Shown here piece after piece: positions 46,690 to 55,161 of a DNA stretch of 64,000 nucleotides. Below the pieces are notes generated by a model. The model saw only the letters and a list, made by a program, of their open reading frames with translations. It was not told where the DNA came from and ran no database searches. Every line of letters begins with the position of its first letter. Position 1 is the first letter of the stretch. The translations under genes were made by a program, and so were the position numbers. Source of the stretch: Methylobacterium sp. PvR107 (GTDB lineage: Bacteria; Pseudomonadota; Alphaproteobacteria; Rhizobiales; Beijerinckiaceae); NCBI RefSeq assembly GCF_017833295.1, contig NZ_JAFIBW010000001.1, positions 620,001 through 684,000 on the forward strand, given 5' to 3'.

Positions 46690-48657
46690 TCACGGCAGCA
46701 GCACGAAGGCGACGGGCCCGGCCGGCCCGTCCGGCCCGACGCTCACCTGCTCGGGCCGCGCTCCGGCCTGCAGCAGATACTCGACCACGGCCTGCGCCCG
46801 CAGCCGCGGCAGATCCGGCGGTGGCTCGTCGGAGGTCTCGGCGGGCTTCTTCGCAGCCGGCTTGCCGGACTGGGCCGCCTCTTTCCCGGCCGGACCCTTG
46901 GGGGGCTTGGCGGTGGTCTTGGCCGCATCCTGGGACGTCGGCTTGGCGGCCAGGTCCGGCTTGGCGGCGCTGGCGACGCGGGCCGGCTCGACGGCGTCCG
47001 CACGAGGCTCCTCCCCGGGAGGCGGGGTCGGCGCCTTGGGCTTGGCCGGGTCGGCGGTGCCCGAGACTGTGATGCGCAACAACGGGCACGCCTTGGCGAC
47101 GGTCGCCAACGCATCGAGCGTGGGATAGAAGGACGGCGCCAGCACGGGGCTGCCCGCCGAGAAACGGAGGTCCGCCCCCGTCACAGCGGCGGCGAAGTCC
47201 GCGCGGCAGGTCTCGGGATCGCGCCGCTCCGGCGCCTGGCGGGCGGACACCGCTGCCCGTCCGGTCCAGCCGGGTGGCAACGCCTCGGCCAGCCGTTCGG
47301 GCGCGCGGCCGGCATTCTCGCGGTAGAGGCTCTCGCCGGTGAGCGTGAGGGCGCGGTCCGAGACGGCGATCTCGCCGGAGGCGAGGCTTGCCACCAGGGG
47401 GACGGCGGCGGCCAAAGCCGCGCCGAGATCCGGCGGCGCACCCTCGGCGAGGCGCGTACGGTCGATGACCGGCTCCCGGAACAGGCGCGGCCGCAGGGCA
47501 TCGAGCACCCGCTCCCGTGTGGCCGTATCGGGCAGGTGGCCGGTGAGCGTGACCGCGTCCGCTGTTCGCCGGATCACCACCCGGTAGGGTGAGAGGGGCC
47601 GCGCCGTCAGCGAGACCGGGCCGGCCTTGATCCCGGCGGGGCGGGCGTCGCGCATCAGCGCCTCCGCGTCGGGGATCGCCTGCCCGTCGATGGCATCGCC
47701 CATGATCGAGATCGCCCCGCCCGCGAAGGAGACGCGGCCGGACTGGATCAGGTCGGCGAGGCGGAACGCGAAGCCGATCAGGCTCTTCGGGTCGATCGCC
47801 GGGTCGAGACCCCGGGCGGCCTGGAGATGATCGTCGACGGTTCCGCCCGCGGCGGCCTCGGTGGCGGCACGCAGCGCGGCCTCGCGGTCGGAGGCGGTGG
47901 ACGCGAACCCGTCGAGGGCGATGCCGCGGGCCGTCTTCTCCACGACAAAGCGATAATCCGGCACCACCGGGGGCACGATCTCGATCCGCCCGATGCTGAA
48001 CCCCGCCGGCGGATCGGACAAGGACGCCCGCAGCGCCTCGTAGGCGGGCATGTCCAGGGCCTCGCCCGAGAGGCTGAGCACGGTGTCGCTGAGCGCCGCC
48101 CGGCCGCCCTGGGCGAGCCCGGAGAGCCGCGCTGCCAGGAACGCCGCCGCGCTCGGGAAATCCGGCGGCGCGCCGCGCGCCGCCCGGGCCGTGTCGTCGA
48201 GTGTGGTGCCAGGGCTCAACGCGCCGGAGACCCGCGCCTCCAGCGCCCGCCGGCCGAGCTCCACGGGGCGGCTGCCTTCCAGGGCGATCCGGTTCGGCCC
48301 GCTGCGGATCGCCGCCCATTGGAACGGCGCGGCCGTCTCGACGATCCCGACCTCTGAGACGATCCGGTGGGGGCCGTCGAGCGCGGCGAGGCGGGACAGG
48401 ACGGTCTCGCGCTCGCCGACATCCGGCGCCTCCCCCGCCGCCATGAGATCGCGGCCCCGTGCCTCCAGGCGCAGCCAGGGCTCGCCGGTGGCGTTGGCCG
48501 TGCCAGCTGCGACCGTCGCGCCCTCCGCCTCGAGCCGGTCGGCGATCTGCGGGGCGGCATAAAGCGTCGCGCTCGCCCAGATCAGCCCGAGCGCCGGCAG
48601 GCCGGCGAGCCAGCCGGCGCGACGCAAGCCTGGGGCGAAGGTTTCGGGCAACGGCAC
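46690..48657 (-). CDS. OmpA-family envelope protein with repeated BON-like units
   Basis: 655 residues. An N-terminal signal/anchor (about 13-36) is followed by one short and three long repeats (from about residues 112, 235 and 358), each with a hydrophobic strand, a [TS]GxxPD-like turn, a D-D-x-L helix and an L-x-GEAL strand. This resembles tandem BON-type domains of ArfA/Rv0899-like proteins. A C-terminal OmpA-like peptidoglycan-binding domain (about 490-655) is interrupted by a Lys/Pro/Ala insert (about 560-615). Probably links envelope and wall. GTG start. Confidence 0.75.
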   Translation of the reverse strand: MPLPETFAPGLRRAGWLAGLPALGLIWASATLYAAPQIADRLEAEGATVAAGTANATGEPWLRLEARGRDLMAAGEAPDVGERETVLSRLAALDGPHRIVSEVGIVETAAPFQWAAIRSGPNRIALEGSRPVELGRRALEARVSGALSPGTTLDDTARAARGAPPDFPSAAAFLAARLSGLAQGGRAALSDTVLSLSGEALDMPAYEALRASLSDPPAGFSIGRIEIVPPVVPDYRFVVEKTARGIALDGFASTASDREAALRAATEAAAGGTVDDHLQAARGLDPAIDPKSLIGFAFRLADLIQSGRVSFAGGAISIMGDAIDGQAIPDAEALMRDARPAGIKAGPVSLTARPLSPYRVVIRRTADAVTLTGHLPDTATRERVLDALRPRLFREPVIDRTRLAEGAPPDLGAALAAAVPLVASLASGEIAVSDRALTLTGESLYRENAGRAPERLAEALPPGWTGRAAVSARQAPERRDPETCRADFAAAVTGADLRFSAGSPVLAPSFYPTLDALATVAKACPLLRITVSGTADPAKPKAPTPPPGEEPRADAVEPARVASAAKPDLAAKPTSQDAAKTTAKPPKGPAGKEAAQSGKPAAKKPAETSDEPPPDLPRLRAQAVVEYLLQAGARPEQVSVGPDGPAGPVAFVLLP

Positions 48658-48785
48658 GATTGCAGGTTCTGGCGGATCCGCTCCGGAGACGACACCGCCT
48701 TTCCGGCAGCATGAAGGCCGTTCGCCTTCATCCCAAACATCGCGGGCGAGCCTCCACGGACCCGGCCCGCGTCGGCGCGCCGCCG

Positions 48786-48811
48786 GAACTCCCTCGGAAT
48801 CGGTACCGTTG
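48786..48811 (+). promoter_or_regulatory. Candidate EcfG (general stress sigma factor) promoter
   Basis: GGAAC at 48786-48790 and CGTT at 48808-48811 with 17 bases between: an exact match to the alphaproteobacterial consensus. It lies 30 bases before the ATG of the large Gly-rich exported protein. Confidence 0.6.
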
Positions 48812-48841
48812 GCCTCTCACATGCCTCCTGCGGAGATCGTC

Positions 48842-49849
48842 ATGCGGGCCATCCTCTCCATCGCGCTGCTGCTGCCGTCCGCTCTTCCCGCTGCGGCCCA
48901 GAGCCTGTCGGCCACCGCGACCGTGCCCAGCTCGGCCGCGCTCGAGCCGACCACGGCGATCGCCAATCCCGGACAGCTCAGCCTCGGCGGTGGCAGTACC
49001 ACCAGTCCCTTCCCGGTCCTTTCGGCGCAGTCCGGGGGCTTGGTGAATGCCGGTCAGCTCAGCCTCGGCGGTGGCGGCGGTGGCGGCGGCGGCATCCGAG
49101 CGCCCGGCGGCACGGGTCTGGGCGGCAACCAGCTTGGCCTCTCGGGATCCGGAAGCACCGGAGGGGCTGGCGTCACCGGGTCGACGCTCGGCGTGCTCGG
49201 GACCAGCAGCACGATCGGCGCCACCGGGACACGGAGCGGCTTCAGCACCTCGTCGAGCGCAGCCCTGGGCTCGATCTCGGGCAGCGCCCTGTCGTCCACT
49301 TCCGGCACGATCGGTCTGGGTGGCGGATCAGCCATCGCCACGAGCCTGAACACCAACGCCACCGCGGCCTCGACGGTGGCCTCGTCGCTCGGGACATCCG
49401 GATCCGGGAACGGGGCCGGGATTGCCGCGAGCCTCAGCACGACCGCGACCTCGATGTCTGCTCCTGTATCCGGAACGGCCGGGAGCACGGTCGGGACCGC
49501 GAGCAACAAGGCCACCGGCGCTGCCCTCGATTCCGCCACGGGCCTGACCTTCGGATCTTCCGGGGTCGGCGGCGGGACCGGTCTTGCCGCGAACCTCAGC
49601 ACAGGTGCCGCGGCGTCGCCCGCGGCGACGGCGACTGTCGGGGGCGGTTCGGGCGGCGCCGGGATCGCCGCGGGGTCGGGCGTGACGGCAGCCCGAAATC
49701 TCGTCCCGCCGACCGCGGCGGCCCGGGCGGGCGGTGGGGCAAGCGGCGCCGGCATCGGCGGCGGCGCGGCCGCCGCCCCAGCCCGTACCAGCGACCTGTG
49801 CAGCGGCCCCTTGGCAGAAGCCTGCCTCGGCGGCGCCGGCACGTTCTGA
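48842..49849 (+). CDS. Large secreted Gly/Ser/Ala/Thr-rich protein
   Basis: 335 residues with a signal peptide (cleavage near AAAQS, residue 20). The rest is low complexity: Gly-Ser-Thr-Ala with short hydrophobics and a repeated GQLSLGGG motif. The only cysteines are two near the C terminus (DLCSGPLAEACLGG), which could form a disulfide. Possibly a structural or adhesive surface protein; that is inference. GGAGA precedes the ATG. The reverse strand is also open for most of the gene, a by-product of composition. Confidence 0.65.
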   Translation: MRAILSIALLLPSALPAAAQSLSATATVPSSAALEPTTAIANPGQLSLGGGSTTSPFPVLSAQSGGLVNAGQLSLGGGGGGGGGIRAPGGTGLGGNQLGLSGSGSTGGAGVTGSTLGVLGTSSTIGATGTRSGFSTSSSAALGSISGSALSSTSGTIGLGGGSAIATSLNTNATAASTVASSLGTSGSGNGAGIAASLSTTATSMSAPVSGTAGSTVGTASNKATGAALDSATGLTFGSSGVGGGTGLAANLSTGAAASPAATATVGGGSGGAGIAAGSGVTAARNLVPPTAAARAGGGASGAGIGGGAAAAPARTSDLCSGPLAEACLGGAGTF

Positions 49850-49865
49850 TCCGTGGCGCTGCGCG

Positions 49866-49891
49866 GAACCGCGGCTCTGCCGCCGCGGTTC
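49866..49891 (+). terminator. Probable terminator of the Gly-rich protein gene
   Basis: GAACCGCGG (49866-49874) and CCGCGGTTC (49883-49891) form a perfect 9-bp stem with an 8-base loop, 17 bases after the stop. T-rich tail is weak (ATTCTG). Confidence 0.5.
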
Positions 49892-49929
49892 ATTCTGCTC
49901 CGGCACCTCGGCCGGGACAGGAGGCAGAG

Positions 49930-50178
49930 ATGAACGTCATTCTGAGCCGCGTCTCTCTCGCGGCCGCACTCGTTGTGGGTGTCTCAGGTGCGGCCCTCGC
50001 CCGCGAGGCTGGTCCCAAGGCCCACGGCGCCGGGCATGCGGCGGGCCTTCACGGGATCGGTTTCGCTGAGCCGAAGTTCCGATCCGCCCTGCGCACTGGC
50101 AAGGATCAACCCTACACGTGGCCAGTGAGCGACCGTTACCGTCCGGTGTCGCAGCCCTTCTACGGCCGGGCCTACTGA
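49930..50178 (+). CDS. Small secreted protein, unknown
   Basis: 82 residues with a signal peptide (cleavage near ALARE, residue 25). The mature part is His/Gly-rich then aromatic and basic (YTWPVSDRYRPVSQPFYGRAY), possibly a periplasmic or surface peptide. AGGAGG lies upstream of the ATG. Confidence 0.6.
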   Translation: MNVILSRVSLAAALVVGVSGAALAREAGPKAHGAGHAAGLHGIGFAEPKFRSALRTGKDQPYTWPVSDRYRPVSQPFYGRAY

Positions 50179-50250
50179 GGCTTCTCGATCACATGGGCTG
50201 GTGCGGGTGCGCCGGCCCTCGCACCACCGTCTGAGCCAGGAGAGTGCGTG

Positions 50251-50568
50251 ATGCGTCCGCTGAGCCGGCTCTTCCTCGCGGCCTTCGCCCTCGCGTCTGC
50301 AGCGGCCCGAGCGGGCGAATTCGCGCCAGCTCCCCCCGCCCCGGGTATGGCGCTGACGCTGCCGGATCCCGGCATGGCCAATAGCACCCCCGCCACGCCT
50401 CCCGGACTTGGGGCTCCACCGGTCGCTGTCCAGGCCGACCTCACCGGAGGCCGACGGCGGCTCCGGGCTCTCGGCAGCGGTTTCCCGTCCACCGACGGCC
50501 AACTTCCAAACCAGCGTACCGGACCGCGACGCGAGCGCGTGGTGCACGACATCTGCATCGGCTGCTGA
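50251..50568 (+). CDS. Small secreted Pro/Ala/Gly-rich protein
   Basis: 105 residues: signal peptide (cleavage near RAGEF, residue 22), then a Pro/Gly/Ala-rich region, then a basic C-terminal part ending DICIGC with two cysteines close together. Composition switches near residue 65, which could mean a frameshift, but no intact alternative is evident. AGGAGAG precedes the ATG. Confidence 0.5.
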   Translation: MRPLSRLFLAAFALASAAARAGEFAPAPPAPGMALTLPDPGMANSTPATPPGLGAPPVAVQADLTGGRRRLRALGSGFPSTDGQLPNQRTGPRRERVVHDICIGC

Positions 50569-50604
50569 GCGGGCCGGCCGCCACAACCCCTTCTGTGCGA
50601 TGCC

Positions 50605-50832
50605 CTATTGCAGCGGGCGCGAGAGCGTGTTCGCGCGGATCCAGCGGGGGGAGAGGATGTCGCCCGCCTCCGTGATGATCCAGGGCTGCGCATCCTCTGA
50701 CTCAATCACCCGGGCTGCGGCAGCCAGGGCTTCGCGCAAGGTTTCGAACGGGTGCCCTTCCGCGGAATGGCCAGGAGCGCGCTTCGGCCAGACGGTCAGC
50801 TCGGCGCGCTTGTCGAGATCGGCGGGCGTCAT
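50605..50832 (-). CDS. Small cytoplasmic protein, unknown
   Basis: 75 residues, mixed alpha/beta composition (FETLREALAAAARVIESED, then PWIITEAGDILSPRWI), which looks like a genuine folded domain of the kind often found in Methylobacterium. ATG 50832. Function unknown. Confidence 0.55.
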   Translation of the reverse strand: MTPADLDKRAELTVWPKRAPGHSAEGHPFETLREALAAAARVIESEDAQPWIITEAGDILSPRWIRANTLSRPLQ

Positions 50833-51242
50833 GCTCTCGCTCCGAAAGCTTCGTCGGTCGGGGGGCTCTAACGCGCCCGTGTGACGCGGCTTTGGCGAAG
50901 GTGTTGCCGATTCGTGTCACCACCTCACGAGGCAGCGACAGCCGCATCATGGCCGGCAAACGCGCCACCCGGGCCGAGTTCGAAAATTAAATGCGCCTGC
51001 GTCTCAATTTTACTTTGAGAGTTCATCGGTGGAAGTTTATTTCATTTGCGCTGAATGCATGACGCGATCAGTGTTCCCGATCAGGAGGCGCCTGCGTACA
51101 CACCTCGAACACTGCATTACCATGCCGATCCAGTGTTATGTTGCATTGCGTCATTATCATGCCGCGTCGCACAAATCCGTGCTCTCATACGGTCTCCCAT
51201 CGCAGCCCGCGATTGGGGCCGCGATCGAAACGGAAACGCACC
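50833..51242. other. Intergenic region with an AT-rich inverted repeat
   Basis: 410 bases. Around 51002-51020, TCTCAA and TTGAGA form a short inverted repeat in AT-rich DNA, possibly an operator or promoter for the next gene. No ORF with good signals. Confidence 0.4.
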
Positions 51243-51500
51243 ATGCGCACGATCCTCATCCTCGCGTCGGCCGCGCTCACCGCGACCGCCGTCCTCACAG
51301 GCCCCGCCGCTGCCGAAGGTCCCCTCCACCTGACGCCGCCGCTTTACCGGGAGCAGGCCCGGGCCACGCAGCAGGCGCACCCGGTCGGCGACCTGACGAC
51401 GACACCGCAGCCTGTGGCGGCGCCGACGAACGGCGGCAGCCGGACCGTGTCGATGGTCGACCGGCCGATGGTTCAGGCCTCCGCCGAGGCTTTGCGCTGA
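51243..51500 (+). CDS. Small secreted protein, unknown
   Basis: 85 residues with a signal peptide (cleavage near AAAEG, residue 24) and a polar Pro/Thr/Gln-rich mature part without cysteines. ATG 51243; weak ribosome site. Similar in style to the other small exported proteins nearby. Confidence 0.5.
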   Translation: MRTILILASAALTATAVLTGPAAAEGPLHLTPPLYREQARATQQAHPVGDLTTTPQPVAAPTNGGSRTVSMVDRPMVQASAEALR

Positions 51501-51591
51501 CGCCCGCTGCCGATCCGGGATCGCTCTGAAGCCCCGCATCGGATCGGCCGGGATCGTCCTCGTGGCGCGTCGAATTTCGCACCGCGGACGA

Positions 51592-51900
51592 TCAGACGAT
51601 GTGCAATTCCTGTGCAGCCGCCGTTGGTGACACGCCCCGTCGGATCAGCCGCCGCGTCCGCGCCCGCTGGTCCAGCTCGGCGCTGAGACCGGTCCCGGCC
51701 GCGTGGTACAGGTCTAGGTACAGATCCCACCAGGCATACTGGGCCGCTGTCACGAGGAGAATGGCGATCTCGGCCTGTCGCAGGCTCAGCCGCAGGCTTT
51801 CATCCGCCAAGCGGCCTACCTCCCCATAGATCATCCGCGACTCCGCTGCGATCCGGCCGGCGGCGCTCAGGTGCGACGCCGGCCTTCCTTCCCGATGCAC
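51592..51900 (-). CDS. Helical small protein next to phasin
   Basis: 102 residues from GTG 51900, which directly abuts the phasin stop; an ATG at 51834 (80 residues, with GGAG upstream) is as likely. Contains an amphipathic helix (LRQAEIAILLVTAAQYAWWDLYL) and a basic C terminus. May assist PHB-granule biology by association with phasin; function unknown. Confidence 0.5.
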   Translation of the reverse strand: MHREGRPASHLSAAGRIAAESRMIYGEVGRLADESLRLSLRQAEIAILLVTAAQYAWWDLYLDLYHAAGTGLSAELDQRARTRRLIRRGVSPTAAAQELHIV

Positions 51901-52377
51901 TCAGTGTGCGGCCTTTTGCGCCTCGTCCGCCGCGTCCTGAGCCGCATCCTGGACTTGCTCGACGGCCTTGCTGGACTCGTCGGCTCCTTGTTGCACCGCC
52001 GCCCGAGCCCGCTCCGCACCCTGCTGCAACGCGCCCTGTGCGAGGCCCCCCAGCTCCTTGGCCTGCGCCTGCATGGCGGCGAACCGCTCGCGCACGTACG
52101 CGGCCTGGATCTGTGCCGCCTCGGGGAGCGAGCGCGCAGCCGCGAGCTTCTGCCCGAGATCCAGAGCGGCGCGGACGTTCTGCTCGGCGTAGTCCAGGCC
52201 GCGAGCATACATGTTCTGCGTGCTACTGCGGGCGAGATCGGCCGAGCCCTGTAGGGTGTCGGTGGTGCGCCGTGCGGCTCCGATGAAGCTTCCAAAGGCC
52301 TTCCGAGCCTGCTCAAGGCTACTCTCGGCCAAGTCGCGCAACTGTGGTGGGACCTCGTAGCTTGGGATATTCGCCAT
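51901..52377 (-). CDS. Phasin family protein
   Basis: 158 residues, highly helical with heptad Ala/Gln patterning; the YEVPPQLRDLAESSLEQARKAF start and FAAMQAQAKELG segment match Phasin_2. Phasins coat polyhydroxybutyrate granules. AAGGAG precedes the ATG. The C terminus is Ala/Glu-rich. No other PHB gene is adjacent. Confidence 0.88.
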   Translation of the reverse strand: MANIPSYEVPPQLRDLAESSLEQARKAFGSFIGAARRTTDTLQGSADLARSSTQNMYARGLDYAEQNVRAALDLGQKLAAARSLPEAAQIQAAYVRERFAAMQAQAKELGGLAQGALQQGAERARAAVQQGADESSKAVEQVQDAAQDAADEAQKAAH

Positions 52378-52465
52378 GATTGGTCTCCTTCAGGCCGCGT
52401 GGCAGGCACGGCCAGTCTATTTGTGCACCGCACAAGCCGCTGCGTCCAGGCATGGCCGGATCTGA

Positions 52466-52660
52466 TCAGACCTCGGTTTCGCGGCGCACAACGGCGTCCT
52501 CACCGCTGCCCTTCTGGGACAGGCCGACATCCGGATCCTCGTCGGTGATCGGCACAGGCTTGTCCTCGGCATTCGGAGCGGAGGCACCGGATTCGTCCTG
52601 TCCCGGACCCTTCTGTCCGGCGCCGGGATCTGGCGTCGCTGGCTGGTGCGCGGTCGTCAT
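52466..52660 (-). CDS. Small acidic hydrophilic protein, unknown
   Basis: 64 residues, Pro/Gly/Asp/Glu-rich, no hydrophobic core, probably disordered. ATG 52660 follows GGGGAG. A GGGAC-N17-CGTT stretch on the same strand upstream (about 52680-52705) is one base from the EcfG consensus. Could be a stress-related disordered peptide; unknown. Confidence 0.45.
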   Translation of the reverse strand: MTTAHQPATPDPGAGQKGPGQDESGASAPNAEDKPVPITDEDPDVGLSQKGSGEDAVVRRETEV

Positions 52661-52780
52661 CCCGGCTCCCCTTGTCCCGTCAACGCGGGGACGGCCCTCG
52701 GGGTCCCGGCCTTGTCGATTCGGCATGAGCAGGAACGCCGCTGCGGCGCTATATGGGGCCGGGAGAGTGAGGAGAGTGTT

Positions 52781-52972
52781 GTGTTCACCGTCAAGGGGAT
52801 CGATCCGTCCGGGCGCGTCATGACCTTCGCCTGCGGAACCGATGAGCAGGCCATGGAGAAGACCTGGGAGCTTGCCCGGCGCGGCTTCCGCGAGATCACG
52901 GTCGCCGATCCGAAGGGCAAGGAGATGTCTGCGGCCGCCTTCGAGCGATCCCTGAACATCGATTGGGAGTGA
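52781..52972 (+). CDS. Small alpha/beta protein, unknown
   Basis: 63 residues with a clear strand-helix-strand pattern (FTVKGIDPSGRVMTFACG, helix EQAMEKTWELARRG, FREITVADPKGKEMS). GTG 52781 is preceded by GAGGAGAG at suitable distance. A folded, cytoplasmic, probably conserved protein; no function assigned. Confidence 0.6.
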   Translation: MFTVKGIDPSGRVMTFACGTDEQAMEKTWELARRGFREITVADPKGKEMSAAAFERSLNIDWE

Positions 52973-52983
52973 GGGCTGCGCTC

Positions 52984-53289
52984 CTACCGGTTCCCCAGCG
53001 CCGGCCCGCCGGCCGCGCCGCCCGTGCCTGGAGGGCCACTTGTCGGAGTGCCACCGATCATTGCCCCCGGCGTGGTACCCGGCACCGTGGCGTTGCCTTG
53101 CGCCGCCGCCGCGCCGTCGCTCGGTTCGCCCGCGCGCTCTGAGCCGACCGTCCCGGCCGCCACCCCGCCGGTCGTGGCCGGCGCCCGCACGCCGGTATTG
53201 CCGGCGCCACCGGTCGTCACCTGTGCCCGCGTGGGAGCGGCCGCGAGGACGGTTAAGGCCGCGGAGAGCAGAAGGGTCGCGGGTTTCAT
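52984..53289 (-). CDS. Small secreted Gly/Thr/Ala-rich protein
   Basis: 101 residues: signal peptide (cleavage near TRAQV, residue 23), then Thr/Gly/Ala/Pro-rich low complexity with no cysteine. Resembles in composition the exported proteins starting at 29790 and 48842. Confidence 0.55.
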   Translation of the reverse strand: MKPATLLLSAALTVLAAAPTRAQVTTGGAGNTGVRAPATTGGVAAGTVGSERAGEPSDGAAAAQGNATVPGTTPGAMIGGTPTSGPPGTGGAAGGPALGNR

Positions 53290-53383
53290 GAATTGATCCG
53301 TCGTGCGCGGTCCGATGCCAACGACTGACCGACGGGGAAGTTCACCCCCACGCGTGAAACCGACCCAGTTCCTCCCGAAACTT

Positions 53384-53635
53384 TCAGTGCAGCTCATAGC
53401 AATTGGTGATCACGCGTGGACTACGCGTCACGTCGTACAGGATCGAGCATTGGACGAGATACGTCCGATCCTTCCTGCGAAACAGGATCAGGGAGGAGCG
53501 ATTGTCCAAGGTCCCGGCATAGCCGGCGATCTCCCAGCCGTCCGCTGTGAGCCGCTCGATGCTGAGTGACGGCTCCGCAGCGCGCGCCGTGGATAGCCAG
53601 CCGAAACAGGCGAGGAAGGCCGCGGACCATCGCAT
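53384..53635 (-). CDS. Small exported protein with two cysteines
   Basis: 83 residues; signal peptide (cleavage near ARAAE, residue 20) and a beta-rich mature domain (SLSIERL, WEIAGYAG, SSLILFRRKDRTYLVQC, VITNCYELH) with two cysteines that could bond in the periplasm. No known family recognised. Confidence 0.6.
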   Translation of the reverse strand: MRWSAAFLACFGWLSTARAAEPSLSIERLTADGWEIAGYAGTLDNRSSLILFRRKDRTYLVQCSILYDVTRSPRVITNCYELH

Positions 53636-53700
53636 TCCCGCAGCTTAGGCCCGCCGGCGCCTCGCACACAACCGGGGCTTCGGCTTGGGAGCGGGGCGCC

Positions 53701-53880
53701 TCAGAGGCCCGGCACCTCGTCGATCTCGGGCGCCGGCTCATCGCGCGACACCGGATGATCCTCGGGCGCGGGCGGGAGTCGCGGAGGCGGCATGTCGCCG
53801 GTATTGGGCGGCATCGGCAGGCCGTGCGGCAAATCGGGTACGGGCATCTCGCCCGCGTTCGAAGCTTTCGGATCCGGCAT
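53701..53880 (-). CDS. Proline-rich 59-residue protein, unknown
   Basis: An uninterrupted frame from ATG 53880 to TGA 53701, below the common 60-residue cutoff. Nearly a quarter is Pro, with many Met, Asp and Glu and no hydrophobic core; short near-repeats (PMPP, DMPPP, PAPE) recur. GGGGA lies upstream at good distance. It has no signal peptide. Probably expressed, judging by the well-behaved codon use; function unknown. Confidence 0.5.
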   Translation of the reverse strand: MPDPKASNAGEMPVPDLPHGLPMPPNTGDMPPPRLPPAPEDHPVSRDEPAPEIDEVPGL

Positions 53881-54001
53881 GAGGCGTCCCCGGCGTATCC
53901 CTGGCGCGCCACCGCCTGTCGGTCGGTGCGGCCCGATCGTGAACGATCGGCCGGCGCGAAGGTGCCCGTCGTCTCGCGAAGGGCCGGGGCTGTCGCCTCG
54001 T

Positions 54002-54301
54002 TCAGGCCGGCTGCAGGGCTTCCAGGGAGGCCGGCCGGCCCGGATTCAGGGACGCGACGCCGCTCGCGGTCGCGCCGATTTCCTCCGCTTTCCGCCAGAC
54101 GGCACTGCACACGAGGATCTCGCGGCTCGCATCGATGCTGAGCACGAAGCTGTCCGGGACGATCTCGGCCTCGGGAAGCGCGACGCGCACGCCTCCGACC
54201 GACCGGTCGTAGACGATGCAGGGCAGGCTTCGATGTTCGTCCACCGAAATGCTGCCGGTCTCATTCAGCAACGTGCGCGAAGCGCTGCGTCGTTCGAACA
54301 T
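54002..54301 (-). CDS. PilZ-domain protein
   Basis: 99 residues. The RxxxR element is at FERRSASR and the [DN]-x-S-x-x-G element at DRSVGG, the c-di-GMP binding signature. A free-standing PilZ protein would act as a c-di-GMP effector, potentially downstream of the PleD and PAS-GGDEF enzymes in the same window. The following intergenic sequence contains an AT-rich stretch upstream of its start. Confidence 0.8.
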   Translation of the reverse strand: MFERRSASRTLLNETGSISVDEHRSLPCIVYDRSVGGVRVALPEAEIVPDSFVLSIDASREILVCSAVWRKAEEIGATASGVASLNPGRPASLEALQPA

Positions 54302-54528
54302 TGCCGCCTCATAGAAATCCAGGCGGTAGGATCGGCTACCCGCGTTCAGGCACGGTTTTTAAAATGCGTCGAATTTTCATTATCGTGATCGCGCTGTGAA
54401 TTAAGGGTTCTATTCTCGGGTTTTGGGATATTCAGCGGGCAAATACGAAGGCGCGCCGCAGCCGGACGGGAGGCCCGGCGGCGGCGCGCAGGACGCGTAT
54501 CCGTCCGCACCAGGCGGCCGCGGCCGAC

Positions 54529-54711
54529 CTATCCGGTGATCACTTCGACAAGGGTGGTCAGAAAGCCGAGGGCGACCGCGCCGATCCCGCTCATGAACGC
54601 GACATCCCAGCCGGCAAAGTCCTTGGACCGGGGCGCACGCAGGAAGGCGAAGAGCGTGACGGCAGCCCCGCACACGACAAGGGCGATGGCAAGATAGATG
54701 GACCGAGACAT
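54529..54711 (-). CDS. Small two-helix membrane protein
   Basis: 60 residues, helices at about 5-24 and 38-58 around a basic/acidic loop (RAPRSKDFAGWD). ATG 54711 with GGAAG nearby. No family recognised. Confidence 0.55.
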   Translation of the reverse strand: MSRSIYLAIALVVCGAAVTLFAFLRAPRSKDFAGWDVAFMSGIGAVALGFLTTLVEVITG

Positions 54712-55161
54712 GACGCTTCCTCTTCAGCCGGTCTCGCGGCCCTTCAGGGCTCTTGTGCGGATGTGTGCAACCGGCGCGATTTATTTAAGCTCATCCGTCA
54801 TCGAAAGATGACAGACGAGGAAGCGGGGAACAAGACGCTATTCTGTTCTGCATGGCGGAACGAAACGTCGATGCGCCGCTGAGATCTGATCCGGGCGCGA
54901 AGCTCCTGCCGGTTGTGCCGCCAGGGTTGTCGGTCCGGAGAAGCGGCTGCCCCGTCGCGGACAATCAGCAAACACGCGGACGCCCTTTGGCACTTTCGGC
55001 CGCTGCGGGCCCGCCCGGCCACGCGGCAGCGGCCAGCAGAGCAGGCATCCGAACGCGTCTCATCTCACGCACTCCTAGCCCGTCCGAGAGCGGACCGGCC
55101 CGCGGGAACGCCGTAGTCTCTGTGCGGTGCCCGAAGGCCCGTGGGGCTCAGGCCCGACCGG
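54712..55161. other. Intergenic region with a GAAA-loop hairpin
   Basis: 450 bases without a supported gene. GTCATC-GAAA-GATGAC at 54797-54812 is a perfect 6-bp stem with a GNRA loop in AT-rich DNA, perhaps part of an RNA or the leader of the membrane protein. A 120-residue frame on the plus strand is low complexity and lacks a ribosome site. Confidence 0.4.

Noticed and set aside
50949..50990. 13-codon ORF (MAGKRATRAEFEN)
   Set aside because: Too short and without supporting signals; may be a gene remnant.
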